Positions 14,224 through 64,000 of a stretch of DNA of 64,000 nt are shown one piece after another. The DNA is from Anseranas semipalmata (Eukaryota; Chordata; Aves; Anseriformes; Anseranatidae). A program made the translations under genes and the position numbers. The number at the start of each line of letters is the position of its first letter. Within the stretch, counting starts at the first letter, position 1. Under the pieces are notes generated by a model. The model was not told the DNA's origin, did not search any database, and worked only from the letters and a program-made list of their open reading frames with translations. The stretch is taken from assembly GCA_013399115.1 (NCBI GenBank), contig VXAA01006452.1, positions 406,201-470,200 of the forward strand, in the 5' to 3' direction.

Positions 14224-16968
14224 CTGGATGTGATGTTGTTTTGTTCTGTTGATTGCCTGTTTGTGGAAAATTTCGTCTTAACTGAAAGCTTGGATGTTGC
14301 AGAAGGCCTAGCAGTGATGTGCATCTTTGATCTCAAACAGGGGCTGCCTCTGGTAGTTTCAGAGATTCTTGACAGAGCTTTGTTTATTTTACAGAAGAAT
14401 TTGTGGTATTCTGGGGAGGGGAGAAAGTAGTCAGCTTTGACACATGATAAACACATGTTGCAGGAAAGGAAAAGGAAGAACTCTACAAAGCCCTCCACAC
14501 TTTGAAGTTCATTTCCACTAAAATGCTGTGAGAAATTTATTGTGTTATTTTTGTTTTTTTGTTTTTGCTAGAAGCTCTATGAGCAATATAGACAGTCTCA
14601 GCAGTGAAGCCGCAAAAAAAGCCCATACAATATTTAACTTAAGCTGATTGGTATGGTTTTGACCCGTGCAGGGCTTTCCTGTTTGTTTAGTGCTTTGCTT
14701 TTTGCGTAGAAGTGGCCGTGAAAGCAGCTTACTTTATTAGTTGTCTCTGCATCACCGGCTGCAAGTGGCTGCAGAAGAATGTTTTAGGTATGCCTCTCGA
14801 TCTGTAGACTGCATGGGAGTTTCAGATAAGAAACTGTTTGTTCCATTTTAAATCGTACTCAGAGTTCATTGAGCGGAAATGTGATCATTTTGACCTATTT
14901 GAAAACAGTATTTTCGGGAGAGTTGCCCAGGAAGGTGCTCTGAGTAGACTTGACAAACGTTCTGACACAGCCTCTGCAAAAGAGGGGCTTGTTTCCACCT
15001 TTGTTGGTTCGTTTTTAGGGATGCTTATTTCCAAGCCTCCTAAAAACAAGGAGAACTCTTCAGACTTACCTTGTTTTCAGTCAGGGCGTTAGGGAGGAAA
15101 GCAGTCATTTTTTGAGAGAGGTGAGAAACCAGCAACCCACCTAGCCTTCTCTTATCCAAATGCTCTAGTGAAGGCAGTTTGATTTCTCAAGACATCCCTT
15201 ATTACTCCTTGATTTAATTTTACTTTTTAATCTAGAAATCTGTGTTATGGATTCATTTAATAACATTCCAAGAGAGGGAAAGGAGCAAAACTTGACGGTG
15301 CTTTTGGCGGGAGTACGCATTTTGCAGCTGAAGGAGGAGTGGGAAAGGCAGCATGTGAGGTTCTTGGCTGCAGGGTGTCCTCATTTGTACTGTGTCACAG
15401 ACATGCTCTGGCCGCAGAGCACGTCTGGTTTTCGAGGTGGTAACCCCAGCGGAAGAGTGGCCCTGCAATCACTCTCAGGCTTGCATAGTTGAGGAATTGC
15501 CACATGATGACTTCAGGTCTGCCAGCTTCAGGGGGTAAAAAAAGGGTTGCTTACAGCAAAAGAGGGGATGAAGTATAGGAAGTCCTACTACAGAGCTTCA
15601 TTTTCAGGCTTTTACAGCTGTCACAAACCAGAACAGGCATCGGATAACATAAAGGCTGGGAAAAGAAGGTGCTCCGTGGATATTCCTGAAGAATTGGGTC
15701 ATCTCTGTTTGGAAAGTGTAATGAACCAATGTAATCTGTATTACGTTATGCCTCAAAGTTTTTTTTTTTAATAGTGTCAGTTAGTACATGATGATGGAAT
15801 TAAGAATTTTCAGAATAAGTAATATCTCTGCAAGATGCACAGTAATTATTTTCTACTGCTTGGAAGTAAAAATTTCTCTGTCTCCCTTATTTAGTAGTTA
15901 GCACATGAGTGAAAAACAAAACAAAACAGTGTGGGGAGAAAACACTTTTACTGCAGTTGTAGCTGCCTAGGTTGGTTTTTAGTAAGGATTTTGATGCTTG
16001 TAGTGTATAATCTGGTGTTGAAACGTGTCAGGACGGATTATGTTTTAGCTTCTATTTGGTGTATCTTTGTAGTGAACTTTTATGCTGCTTTTCCATCAAA
16101 CAGCATCATCTCAGCAGTCTTAAAAATGTCAAGCAGTGTGCGTGCATAAGTTCTTATGTAAATGCCAGCTTATGCATACAACAAATAAATAGCATAACCT
16201 ATCATGTTTAAAACTTAGATTTTTGCAGCATAGCGACCTAAAAATTTACAGTAATTTACATACATAGTTTGCTAAGCCAGAGTGCAAAGTCCTACTCCAT
16301 AGTCCTATTGAAAACGATAAAACAACACTAAGCAGATGAATACGTACTTACAGGACTGAGATGTTAAGGCAGACCATGAGAACTGGTGTAGAGAGGATGT
16401 GCACGAAAAAAAAAGAATGGTCACTTAGGTCAGTCCAGTGGTGTTGAGGAGTTGATCCCAAACTTTACTGATAAGGCCTTCAAATGATGTTTGGGGCTGT
16501 AGGTGAAGTGCTTAGCTTCTACGCAATCAGGCCACATTAGCTTAATAGACCATCATCACTTTAATTTTTACTAGCAATGCGAGTTGAGATGCCATCATCA
16601 ATGCTCCATTTTATGTCATTATTGAAACACTTTCTCAGGATAGAAGCAACCCCTCAGGGAAAAAATACATCATTCATGAAAGTAAACAATTTAGGGATAG
16701 TTATCTACATTAAAATTGTTGACAGATACGGATTTTTATTTCATTCTTGGAAAGATATAACAAGACTGTTCATTGAGTTTCTAAGTCATGAAAATTAAAA
16801 AAGTCCACATATAATTTAAAAAAAATGGGGTATTATTAGTGTACCATTGGAATAAATGTAAATCTACGTTAAAACCACAGCTTTAAGTTAGTTGGCTGAT
16901 GTGACTGAGAAGGTACATTTTACATTATAACGGAAACTACATAAACATATTTCATGTCTGTAGTAGTT

Positions 16969-16990
16969 CTAATTAATTTGTTTTAATTAG
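16969..16990. promoter_or_regulatory. Paired TAATTA homeodomain-like sites in inverted repeat
   Basis: A perfect 8-bp inverted repeat (ctaattaa and ttaattag, 6-base spacer) gives two TAATTA cores, the classic homeodomain half-site. The region is AT-rich, so chance occurrence is likely. It is listed only as a candidate element in the 5' intron or flank. Confidence 0.25.
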
Positions 16991-18693
16991 CAGTCACTAA
17001 ATATGTTTGTTAGCTAGCAGCTTACAATAATATCTGTGTATTATTAGCAGAATATGTTCTGTCAGTGAATGCCTGTATATCTGTGTGTATGAAAACTATA
17101 TTAAAATGAAACAAAATATCAATGAAAATCTTTTAGGGTTGGAAACCGATTTTCATTCCCTGATTTTGAGAACATATTTGGGATCAGAAAAAACATTTCA
17201 GTTTTGTTACATGCAGTTACAGTTATTTAAATAGTTATTACTTTAATTACTTAGATACTACATTATTTTTATCTACTATGGTGTTAGTGGTGGTAGCCAA
17301 AAGGATTCAAACATGTAACTTTCCTAATTGTGCTAAGAAGCTAAGTTATTGGGAGAATAAATCATAATTCATGTCTGCAACTAATTGCAAAATCAAAATT
17401 ACACAGCAAAAATATGCCTTGATCCTAGAGCTGAGATTAAGCATCATTACCGATTTTAGTTATATTACACTGGCATTAATAACGTGGTTAATAGCCCTGT
17501 TGGTTTAGGGGAGAGACCATAAAGGGTGAAAGCTATGTATGAGTGTGTTTGTTTTAAGGAGGCAGGATGAGATTTTCAAAAGTACTCCTTGGTGGTTTAC
17601 TTGTGCTGCCTCTGCAATCAGCGTGCGAGCATCCACGTGTGAGCACATACTTCTCTTCAAGCGATCAAGTCTTTTAACATTACCAAAACTTGAAAATGAA
17701 AAGCTAGATTTTTAGGGTGATAACATTTTAATTTTTTCTGCAGGCTTTTTCTCTTGAAAGAAAAAAGCAAACGTACCCCTTTAGTTGAGGGAACATAGAA
17801 CTGTTCTGTTCCCTGTGTACATGGTGAAAGATCCCAGTAGCATAAGAGGATTTGCTCCAGCTTCCACAAATTAATTTTAAAAACTCTAGAAAACCTTCAC
17901 AGTAACTTCTCTGCTTTCATAACATCATATAAAGGACTCTAAAAAGCCTTGCAGTCAGAATGGGTTAAATCAACACAATTAACTTCTGAAAGCTTCTGTA
18001 TCATGAAGGGCATAGGCCTATTGTAAGGTTCATGCTCCACTATATAATCTTCTCATTCACGGTTATATACTACTAAACTTTACTTTTTTATTACTGGCAA
18101 CTTAAATTTTATTAACTCTTCTACTCTTTTATAGCCCTTATGGTCAAATTTGTTGTCATCTCCCTGCACTTGTCCACAAACTTGTATTGCAGAACTTTCC
18201 ATGAAACGCCATAGATGATATGGGAAAAGACTAAAAAGGATCTTTTTTAAAAAAGTTACTATAAACACAAACTACAGTTTATTTATGGTTTCTAATTAGA
18301 TTCGTTTTTCCATGGGAAGGCAGAGGAGGAATAATTGGGGAAATGTCGTATTTGTGAAAGCTGCTTTTTTTTTGTTGTTGTTGAGGGTGTTGTGAACAGT
18401 TGGGTGGATGAGGACTCGCTGTTGTCAGTTCTACGTAGTTTTATTCTACACAAACTGAACTTTGAAATAGTACTTGAAAACTTCAGACTTGCAAAAGATT
18501 GCATCTAAAGATTCTGGGAGGGTTTTATCAGAGCATTTGAAAGATGAAGGAAAACACAGGATGTTAAGCAATAAACACAAGTGCTGAACTCGTAACTTAA
18601 AACTGCTGAACTACAGTTTTGTAAAACTTGAGCTTAACTTTGGGAGACTTTTGTAACATAGCACCTCGCAATATACTCTAAGTTTGATTGCAG

Positions 18694-18729
18694 TTGTAAA
18701 CTCCTCTTGAGTTTACAAGTAAACTCCTC
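18694..18729. repeat. 10-bp inverted repeat with overlapping direct repeat
   Basis: The arms ttgtaaactc (18694-18703) and gagtttacaa (18709-18718) pair perfectly around a 5-base loop. The 11-mer gtaaactcctc occurs at 18696 and again at 18719. This probably reflects a local duplication. No known RNA is recognised. Confidence 0.7.
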
Positions 18730-20254
18730 CTGCTTGGGAAATAATACTGTTAAAAGGAACTAAAGAGACATTCTGAGTTTCAAATAGAAGAGATGAGGTT
18801 GTGTTTCAATTTCTATTTCTTGGTTGTTTTTCCTTTTTTTTTTTTGGCTTCAGTGCTACATCAATGAATTTTTAAAAATGCAATTCAGACTTTATTTTTG
18901 CAGTATTTGAGGGTGATTTGAAGTTGATAGCGTTACGCATATCAGTTCAACTTACTAATACCCTCCTGAATTCAGGCATGAATTTTACCTTAAGTATATT
19001 TATTTCATGAACTGTGCCTGAAAATTATGGGGATAGTCTGGCGTTAGAAGGGATGGAGCGGTCAGGGTGTAGCAGCCTCTTCATTAGCACCACTTCTGAT
19101 TTGCTTTCTGTTTCATGTTGTGGGGTAGCCATTTATCTGCCTCTGACCAAGGAATTGTCCAAATCCCAGGTAATCTGATACAATACTCCACGTACAGATA
19201 CTACTAATTGAGTAATAAGAGGAGGAGCCCTGTCAGGGAAAAATAAGTGTTCGTGGTCTTTCTTCATTCCTCGCTCAGACACGGTAGTGACAACATCGGG
19301 CTGAAAGGCTAGATTCTAAGCGATACCAGATGTTACTGATATTTTCTTCAAAATAAATGAAAAAAATAAAAAGGAAAAGGAAACTCCACTGTAAACGGAG
19401 TCAGTACAAACTACTCATTCATTTTTCCTGGAAGACTTTGTGAATGAATTGTCTGTTGCTCACCACCTAAAATTGTAAACTCTTTTGCAGCTGAGCTTGT
19501 AGGATATTCCCTACCACAGACAAAAGCAGGGTGAGAATCTCAGGATCTTGAAAGAACTGTTGGGGGGGGAAAGGATCTTAAAAAGGCTGTGGGATAAGGG
19601 ATCTGTTAATGAGAATACTCTGTCTTGCACCCTTGTATTGACTCCCACATAAGTCTTTCCCCACCCAGTGCTATGATTAGTGCTAGGTATATACTTTCAT
19701 CATTGTAGTCTACGCTTTTAATTAGCGTGTATATTTGTTACTGTTGTTGTTAACTGTCATCCTTTCTGCTGTGTGCATGTTCACGATAGATCCTAATGAT
19801 GCCCTAATGGAAAAAAATAGGACTCCCAGAACATGGGTAAGGATGATGTAAATAATAGAAAATGCTAGATGTAGCTGAAACAACCAGTTCCCAAACAATT
19901 TTACAGTATAAATAGATGCCTGGTCTCTCTTTGCCTAAGATGACCCTTTGAGATACAGAAGCTGTGCTGGGCCTGGCTGTGCATTTGTCAAGGAGCTTGC
20001 TTTCTTTTCCTTTGAAGAGAAACTTTTCTGTGGGGTTAGGCCAGATCAGAAGTCAGATTATGTGTTTTGGAGAATACAATTACATCATTAGGTTAAACAC
20101 AAAGTAAGGACTTGATAGAGCCGACTTAATGGAGGGTGTTTGCATCAGATTCATCATTCGCTATCAGGTAATTGTGAAATTGCTTTAAGCCATAACAACA
20201 ACACTCACCCCCTCCCTCATCCTCCAGTTCAGTTCCTCTCCTTTAAAGTTGCTG

Positions 20255-20266
20255 GGGTCATGACCC
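20255..20266. promoter_or_regulatory. Perfect palindrome of nuclear-receptor half-sites (GGGTCA, spacing 0)
   Basis: GGGTCA is followed immediately by its reverse complement TGACCC, an IR0 arrangement. Flanking cctccag (20221-20227) and ctggagg (20269-20275) also form an inverted pair. Nuclear receptors bind AGGTCA-like half-sites, though IR0 is not a preferred arrangement for most. Candidate only. Confidence 0.25.
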
Positions 20267-20402
20267 ACCTGGAGGCCAAATATGTGGTATCTGGTGTACT
20301 GAATGATCTGATTATATTTTTACTAGCAAAGCCTTCAACTCGCTCAGTATGGAGATCTACTCCAAAGAGTTTCTGGGTAACGATCCACTTTCCAGAGGCT
20401 AC

Positions 20403-20445
20403 TTTTTTTTTTTTTTTCCTAGGAGGGTGTGTGTGGGGGGGTATG
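20403..20445. repeat. T run followed by G/T-rich low-complexity sequence
   Basis: Sixteen T are followed, after a few bases, by a gtgtgtgtggggggg stretch. This is simple sequence prone to length variation. Confidence 0.75.
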
Positions 20446-21435
20446 TGCGGGGCCACAGTCACCTATTTTTCTAGCTGGAATGAGTTTGTGGTGTTTACAG
20501 TACTCAAACACCGCCAGTCCGCTGGAGCTGTGAAGAAGCTGGGCTCTGCTTCCTCTTGAACATCCAGTGTCCCGTTTCTGCACAGATCTCTTGGACTCGG
20601 GTGACTGCACAGGACCAGATTATTTGCTTGAACTGACAAGATTTTCTTGTAAGTTCAGTGTCCGTGCTTGAAAGAGTCATTCGAATTTCCCTGTGTCCCT
20701 CACCACACGGTTAAGCGATGCAGTACTAAAATCCGTCGTCTTGGAAATTTTTTGTTACGTTACTTCTGTTTCTGTCTGCCTTGATGGGTGCACCCGGCAG
20801 TCCTAGTTTTGCTTTCCATAATTCACATTCATATTTAATTTCTGATTAAAACCTATAGCATTAATACTTCTTCACTTGTGCTCAGGTTGGTGGAATTTCA
20901 TGACTGCCTTGTTCATGTCTCTTTGTAAGGACCCCAGCTCAGACGCGAGGGCCGCCTTGCAGCTCTGTGGTGGGGCAGCTCTCTAACTCCAGCAAATCTC
21001 TGTTAATCCTCCAGTTCAGTGGTGGGCCACTGCAAAGAAGGCGTGAAGTAGGCTTAGTAAATCTGCTTTGAAGAAGCGAAGCAGCAGTGGAGACGCTCAG
21101 GATGTGTTAGGTAGGAGTCGTGATGACTTAGTGTCAGGATCTTTGCAAAGAAATACCCTCACAGTGATAGAGACAGGAGGTGTACGTCATCTGAACCCCA
21201 GGAAATTCTCCTCTTATCTCGTGTTTTGCTGCAGATTTCATTTTGAAATTGTTCGATTTTAATTGCGCCTTCTAGTCTCTCTATAGTAAGTTTTAAGCAC
21301 ATGAATAAAAATTGCGTGACGAGAGTTGCAGGGTTGGTGAGATAGAGGGGATGACTGAGCCTTCATCCTTTTCCGTGGGGAGAATGAGAAAGTGTAGCAG
21401 CAAATCTATTCCGTAGGTGGCGTGGGGGGAGAGGG

Positions 21436-21482
21436 TTGGAGGCTGGGAATCGAACCAGCTCTGCACTAAACTAGCTGCAGTT
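21436..21482 (-). mobile_element. Possible tRNA-derived SINE relic (MIR/AmnSINE-like head)
   Basis: On the minus strand the motif ggttcgattccc is a tRNA B-box (T-loop) sequence. On the plus strand the surrounding ggctgggaatcgaaccagctctgcact resembles the tRNA-related part of amniote CORE-SINEs. Clover-leaf arms do not fold properly, so it is not an intact tRNA gene. It is degenerate and the family assignment is tentative. Confidence 0.35.
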
Positions 21483-21894
21483 AGTGTGCGTGCAGATATG
21501 GAGAGAATTATTTGCCCCCAGATGAAACCTCTTGCCCGTTAGAGTGTGCCCGAGTAGGCTCTGGAGTAGCCCCACGGTTCGGTGTGGCTGGGTGCAGGTG
21601 GGTGTGAGGGTGGGCACTGGTGTCCTGGTGTTGACGGAAGAAAAATAGGCAGGGAGGAGCTCCTCAGTCATGTCCAACCCTGTTTGTTTTGTTTTTTTTT
21701 TTAACCAATGTGGGAATATAGGGTAGACATATTATTTGGATAACTTTTTCTTTTAATAACGAGCATTAATTCAGTTGTATTAAATCATTGGTTTGGGTCA
21801 CATTTTAATGCAGAGACAGCAGGTACGTGTTTCCGTAACAGAAATGTTTTTTCCTCCTTTTTCTTTCCCTTCAAATTCCACCTCTTTATTCTTC

Positions 21895-22025
21895 CCCCGG
21901 ACTCTTTGCTGCAGCAAAGACACACTCCTGGAGCGGGCGCCGCCGCTGCTGCGCCTCTGCCGCTGCTGCAGCACGCTCACTGCTAGCTGCCTACCACTGC
22001 CACGGGGAGGAGGAAAACGAAATGC
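21895..22025. other. Small CpG-rich, GCC/GCT-repetitive patch
   Basis: About ten CpG dinucleotides lie in 130 bases, with a gccgctgctgc-type imperfect trinucleotide repeat, in otherwise AT-rich surroundings. GC-rich sequence continues to about 22400 with fewer CpG. It could be part of an alternative promoter 2.6 kb upstream of the start codon, or just a GC-rich simple repeat. I see no TATA box or clear initiator. Confidence 0.35.
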
Positions 22026-23213
22026 TTCCTAATTACACCAGGCATTTAGGGTAGATTCAAAAGCAGAAACGTGAAGGCAATAACGTCTTGAATCGGTGCC
22101 CTTGGCTTTTGGGCAGGCTGGAGCGGAAAGGTGGAACCGGAGAGCTGCTTGCTGTCGGAGGGTCTCTTCAGCCCCTCTCCTCATGGCCCTCCTCTCCCCC
22201 CAGCTCCCTTGAACTCCACATGAGGCCCAGCTGTCCTAATGGCCTCCGGCGGTGTTAGGACATCGGCTGCCCAGTCCTGGCTTTCTGGCGCTGGTCTCCG
22301 TGGGCCCTAGCTTCCCCTGCCACAGCCGAGCGTGATCCCACCAGCGGCTGCTGTGCTGCCGTGCCACTTGCCCTCCTGGTGCATGCATCCGTGACAAGCC
22401 TTCCTCCTGCTCCATTTCCATGCCACGAAGAGACCAATTCCTAAGCCTTCCTTTACTTGCCATTTCTAATGTCCTTGCAATCTTGCTTTGTTTCCCCTCG
22501 GAAAGCTAGAAATGTCCTCCAGTAATGTTAACCCACCACCTCAGATCAACCTGTGACAATTGCCTTCCACGGGCAGGTCTCTCTGTATAGATTCCATGAA
22601 GGCAAATAAAATAGTCCTGGCTTGCCAACACATTTGCCTTTGTGCATACTGTATTTTATTAACACTTTCCCACCAAAATGAAAATAATTGGCATAACTGT
22701 ATACGCCACAGAGATTATAGAGTGTGAAGAGACTTCAGGTAGATGATGCTCTATGGGAACTGGAAATGTTCTGCTTTTTAAAGGTTGATTCATTTTTATT
22801 ATGGTATTTTAACTAAAGACTTTTCATTTGAATGTGTCCCTGAAATCCAAATTAATGATATGTTTGTCATGATTTCACTGAAATCTGTGGAAGTATCATC
22901 ACTGACTTCAGTAAAACCAGAATTTCAGTCACGTGGCTGTTTTTCACCTATTTTTTGTTCCAAGACACCTAACAAGACAGCATACTGCAACCTTAATCCT
23001 GCTTCAGCATAACTTTTTCCCTGACTCGCTTTGTAGTTGTGTGTTTATATACGCTCCCTGCCTTTTTGAAATTTAATGAAAACTGAGAGCGAAAAAATGA
23101 GTCTTCTCGTTCTAAATATTTTACTGCTGAAATACCTGAATGCGTTACATTAAGAAATTGTGTTTATCTTCGTATTGTCTCCGGTTTGGGTAGGGAAATG
23201 CTGTTGCCCCCAG

Positions 23214-23312
23214 GTTTGTTAGAAGCAGGGCTAAGTCAGAGATGTGGAATTTTTTGCCCAAAGCTGTTTCACAGTCTTTGACTGAACAGGGAACTGAGCC
23301 TCTCTCCACCAG
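23214..23312 (+). other. Candidate 5' untranslated exon
   Basis: A pyrimidine-rich acceptor (tgttgcccccag, ending at 23213) and a strong donor (ccaccag|gtgagt, at 23312/23313) bracket 99 bases, 1.3 kb upstream of the start-codon exon and on the same strand. Such an exon is required somewhere upstream. This is the best-looking pair of splice signals I noticed, but the search was by eye and chance pairs are common. It could equally be nothing. Confidence 0.2.
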
Positions 23313-23370
23313 GTGAGTAGTTAGATAGTAGTAGGATAGTAATAGTTAGCTCTTAGATATTTGTCTATAT

Positions 23371-23476
23371 CAGGAGCTCTCAAATGCTGTTGTAAGCAGC
23401 TGTCATCATTGTTGCCCTTTCACAGGTGGCAGTGAAGACCTTGAGCAACCCATAAATCAACCAGGAATAGAATTGT
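23371..23476. mobile_element. Degenerate CORE-SINE relic (MIR1_Amn-like)
   Basis: The order of motifs resembles amniote CORE-SINEs: gagctctcaaa..., then tcatcattgttgccctttcacaggtgg, then accttgagcaaccc, then accaggaatagaa. In those SINEs, counts of the form 'cattttacagatgggg ... aaggtcac ... gggaatagaa' are typical. Many substitutions indicate great age. Recognised by eye only. Confidence 0.45.
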
Positions 23477-24637
23477 AGATTTTCTAAATGCTAGCTTATC
23501 TTCTTGGCCAAGGTCTCTTCCTGGTCATAGGACTAGGTGACATCTAGTGAAGGGAAGTACAAAGATAACATTATAAGGTTTTGTACTTTTCCATCTATTG
23601 ATTTAACAGGGGAAAAGTTACCTCTGTTGAAATAAAATTCTCTGAAAATGCAGTCTTGTACTGTGAATATTGGAAATTGTTAGCTCATCATTTCTTTGGA
23701 GTAAATGTCATGTCATTACATGGTGTAATGACCCAGCAAAGTGGAAAATTTCGTGTTTCATTGAGTCTCTCTCAGCTCATTATAAAACCTTCCATGGCCA
23801 TCCTGTTACTAAATGTTTACATTTGAGAGTCTGTATCCTGATGCTGAAGGCACAAATATAACAGGCTGGGGGGTGTATAATGTCACCCAAGGAGAAGTGA
23901 TGATCTAAAGGTCTGTTTGTGCTTGAATATTTCATGAAGTTCATAAAGTCATCATTGATATAAACACGAATGTTAACTGTCAAAATAGATATTTTAATGG
24001 ACATTATCACAATACTAGTGTAAAGTGCAATTTAAAATAAAAGCATTTCACAGCATTTGCTGAAGACCCTGAAAAGACAGAGGACTGACCTTCCATGTAA
24101 TTTTAGTTAATATTAGCAAAAGCAAAAACTCAAGTTATTGGATGTCTATATAAGATTTCTCAGCAAGTGATGGCATACCTATGAGTTAAATCATGTACAC
24201 GTCGTTAGACAACTAGTGATGAAGCCAAACTTGACATTTTTTATGTTCTGTGTTATGTTCAGTTCTGTAGCCTACTCTGAAAATCCTAAAAATGACAATA
24301 ATAATGATTTTATATACCCCCCATTAAACTGTACAGGAGAGGGGTTCTTGAGGTTGCTGAGAGGAAATATATGCAGCAGACACAAAGCAGTTGTTTGAGA
24401 TGTGCTAAGAGCTGGTATCGAAATGAGAGGATGTCTCTGAGTCCACCAGATTTAGAGAGAAATGTGAACATGTCATACTAGTTAGAGGTGTTATTTTCAC
24501 AGCATATGTTATTGCTAACTTTATGTCTCAGCTACTGTCTGTCATGATGGACATAAAAAGACCTCACTTATCATTTGTAAACGGTCTGTGTGTGCACTTT
24601 CCCATCCGCTCATCAACTGTTTTCTTTGTGGCTTTAG

Positions 24638-64000
<39,363 letters not shown>

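Larger units (their letters stand above)
1..24637 (+). other. Non-coding 5' region: probable GREB1L 5' intron(s) or upstream flank
   Basis: I see no open frame here with convincing protein character. The longest frames (150 codons at 6507-6959 and 139 at 20140-20559) have compositions expected by chance. Because coding exon 1 begins with an acceptor 3 bases before the ATG, at least one 5' UTR exon lies in or beyond this stretch. Apart from items listed separately, it holds homopolymer and low-complexity patches: T/G runs at 3465-3500, an A-then-C-rich patch at 9163-9240 and T runs near 12912 and 13530. It also holds GC-richer islands at about 11590-11830 and 21890-22400. No promoter could be assigned. 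Confidence 0.6.

Noticed and set aside
20140..20559. 139-codon open frame on the plus strand
   Set aside because: It runs through T and G homopolymers, giving phenylalanine and glycine runs. No coding character.
21436..21482. Intact tRNA gene on the minus strand suggested by a B-box
   Set aside because: A T-loop motif is present, but the T-stem does not pair properly, the A-box-like sequence is too close, and no acceptor or anticodon arms can be drawn. Better read as a SINE relic.

Overview
The window is vertebrate nuclear DNA, almost certainly from a bird. It is AT-rich and dominated by introns. Every recognisable coding block is a short exon bounded by GT and AG splice signals. Two clear 3'-end copies of the avian CR1 LINE (30496-30795 and 61550-61822) and fainter amniote SINE/LINE relics lie in the introns. 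No bacterial, plasmid, phage, CRISPR or operon features are present.

One gene can be supported: GREB1L (GREB1-like, a retinoic-acid-receptor-linked nuclear coactivator), on the plus strand. Its start codon is at 24641 and the gene runs off the right edge. Seventeen coding exons were placed by splice signals, frame continuity and recognised protein sequence. They hold 2,744 coding bases (about 914 residues), roughly the N-terminal half of a protein I recall as a little over 1,900 residues. Exon 17 is cut by the window end. Introns 1-14 are all phase 1, so exons 2-14 are all multiples of three. Intron 15 is phase 2 and intron 16 is phase 0.

Layout. 1-24637: no convincing coding sequence. I read it as the 5' non-coding part of GREB1L (intron and/or flank), because the start-codon exon opens with a splice acceptor only 3 bases before the ATG. 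It holds SINE relics, short tandem and inverted repeats, a small CpG-rich patch and one candidate untranslated exon. 24638-25218: exons 1-2. 25219-33752: the largest intron, with a CR1 copy and an unassigned 134-codon open frame. 33753-49027: exons 3-10, including a 45-codon exon that looks like an alternative cassette. 49028-64000: exons 11-17, with a second CR1 copy in intron 15.

The points most worth checking are the cassette exon at 42681-42815, the apparent upstream shift of the exon 7 acceptor, the unassigned open frame at 26953-27357, a palindromic MITE-like relic at 34294-34363, and nuclear-receptor-like motifs, one of them inside a CR1 copy. No wholly new biological system was found. 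This is a well-conserved developmental gene in its intronic setting.
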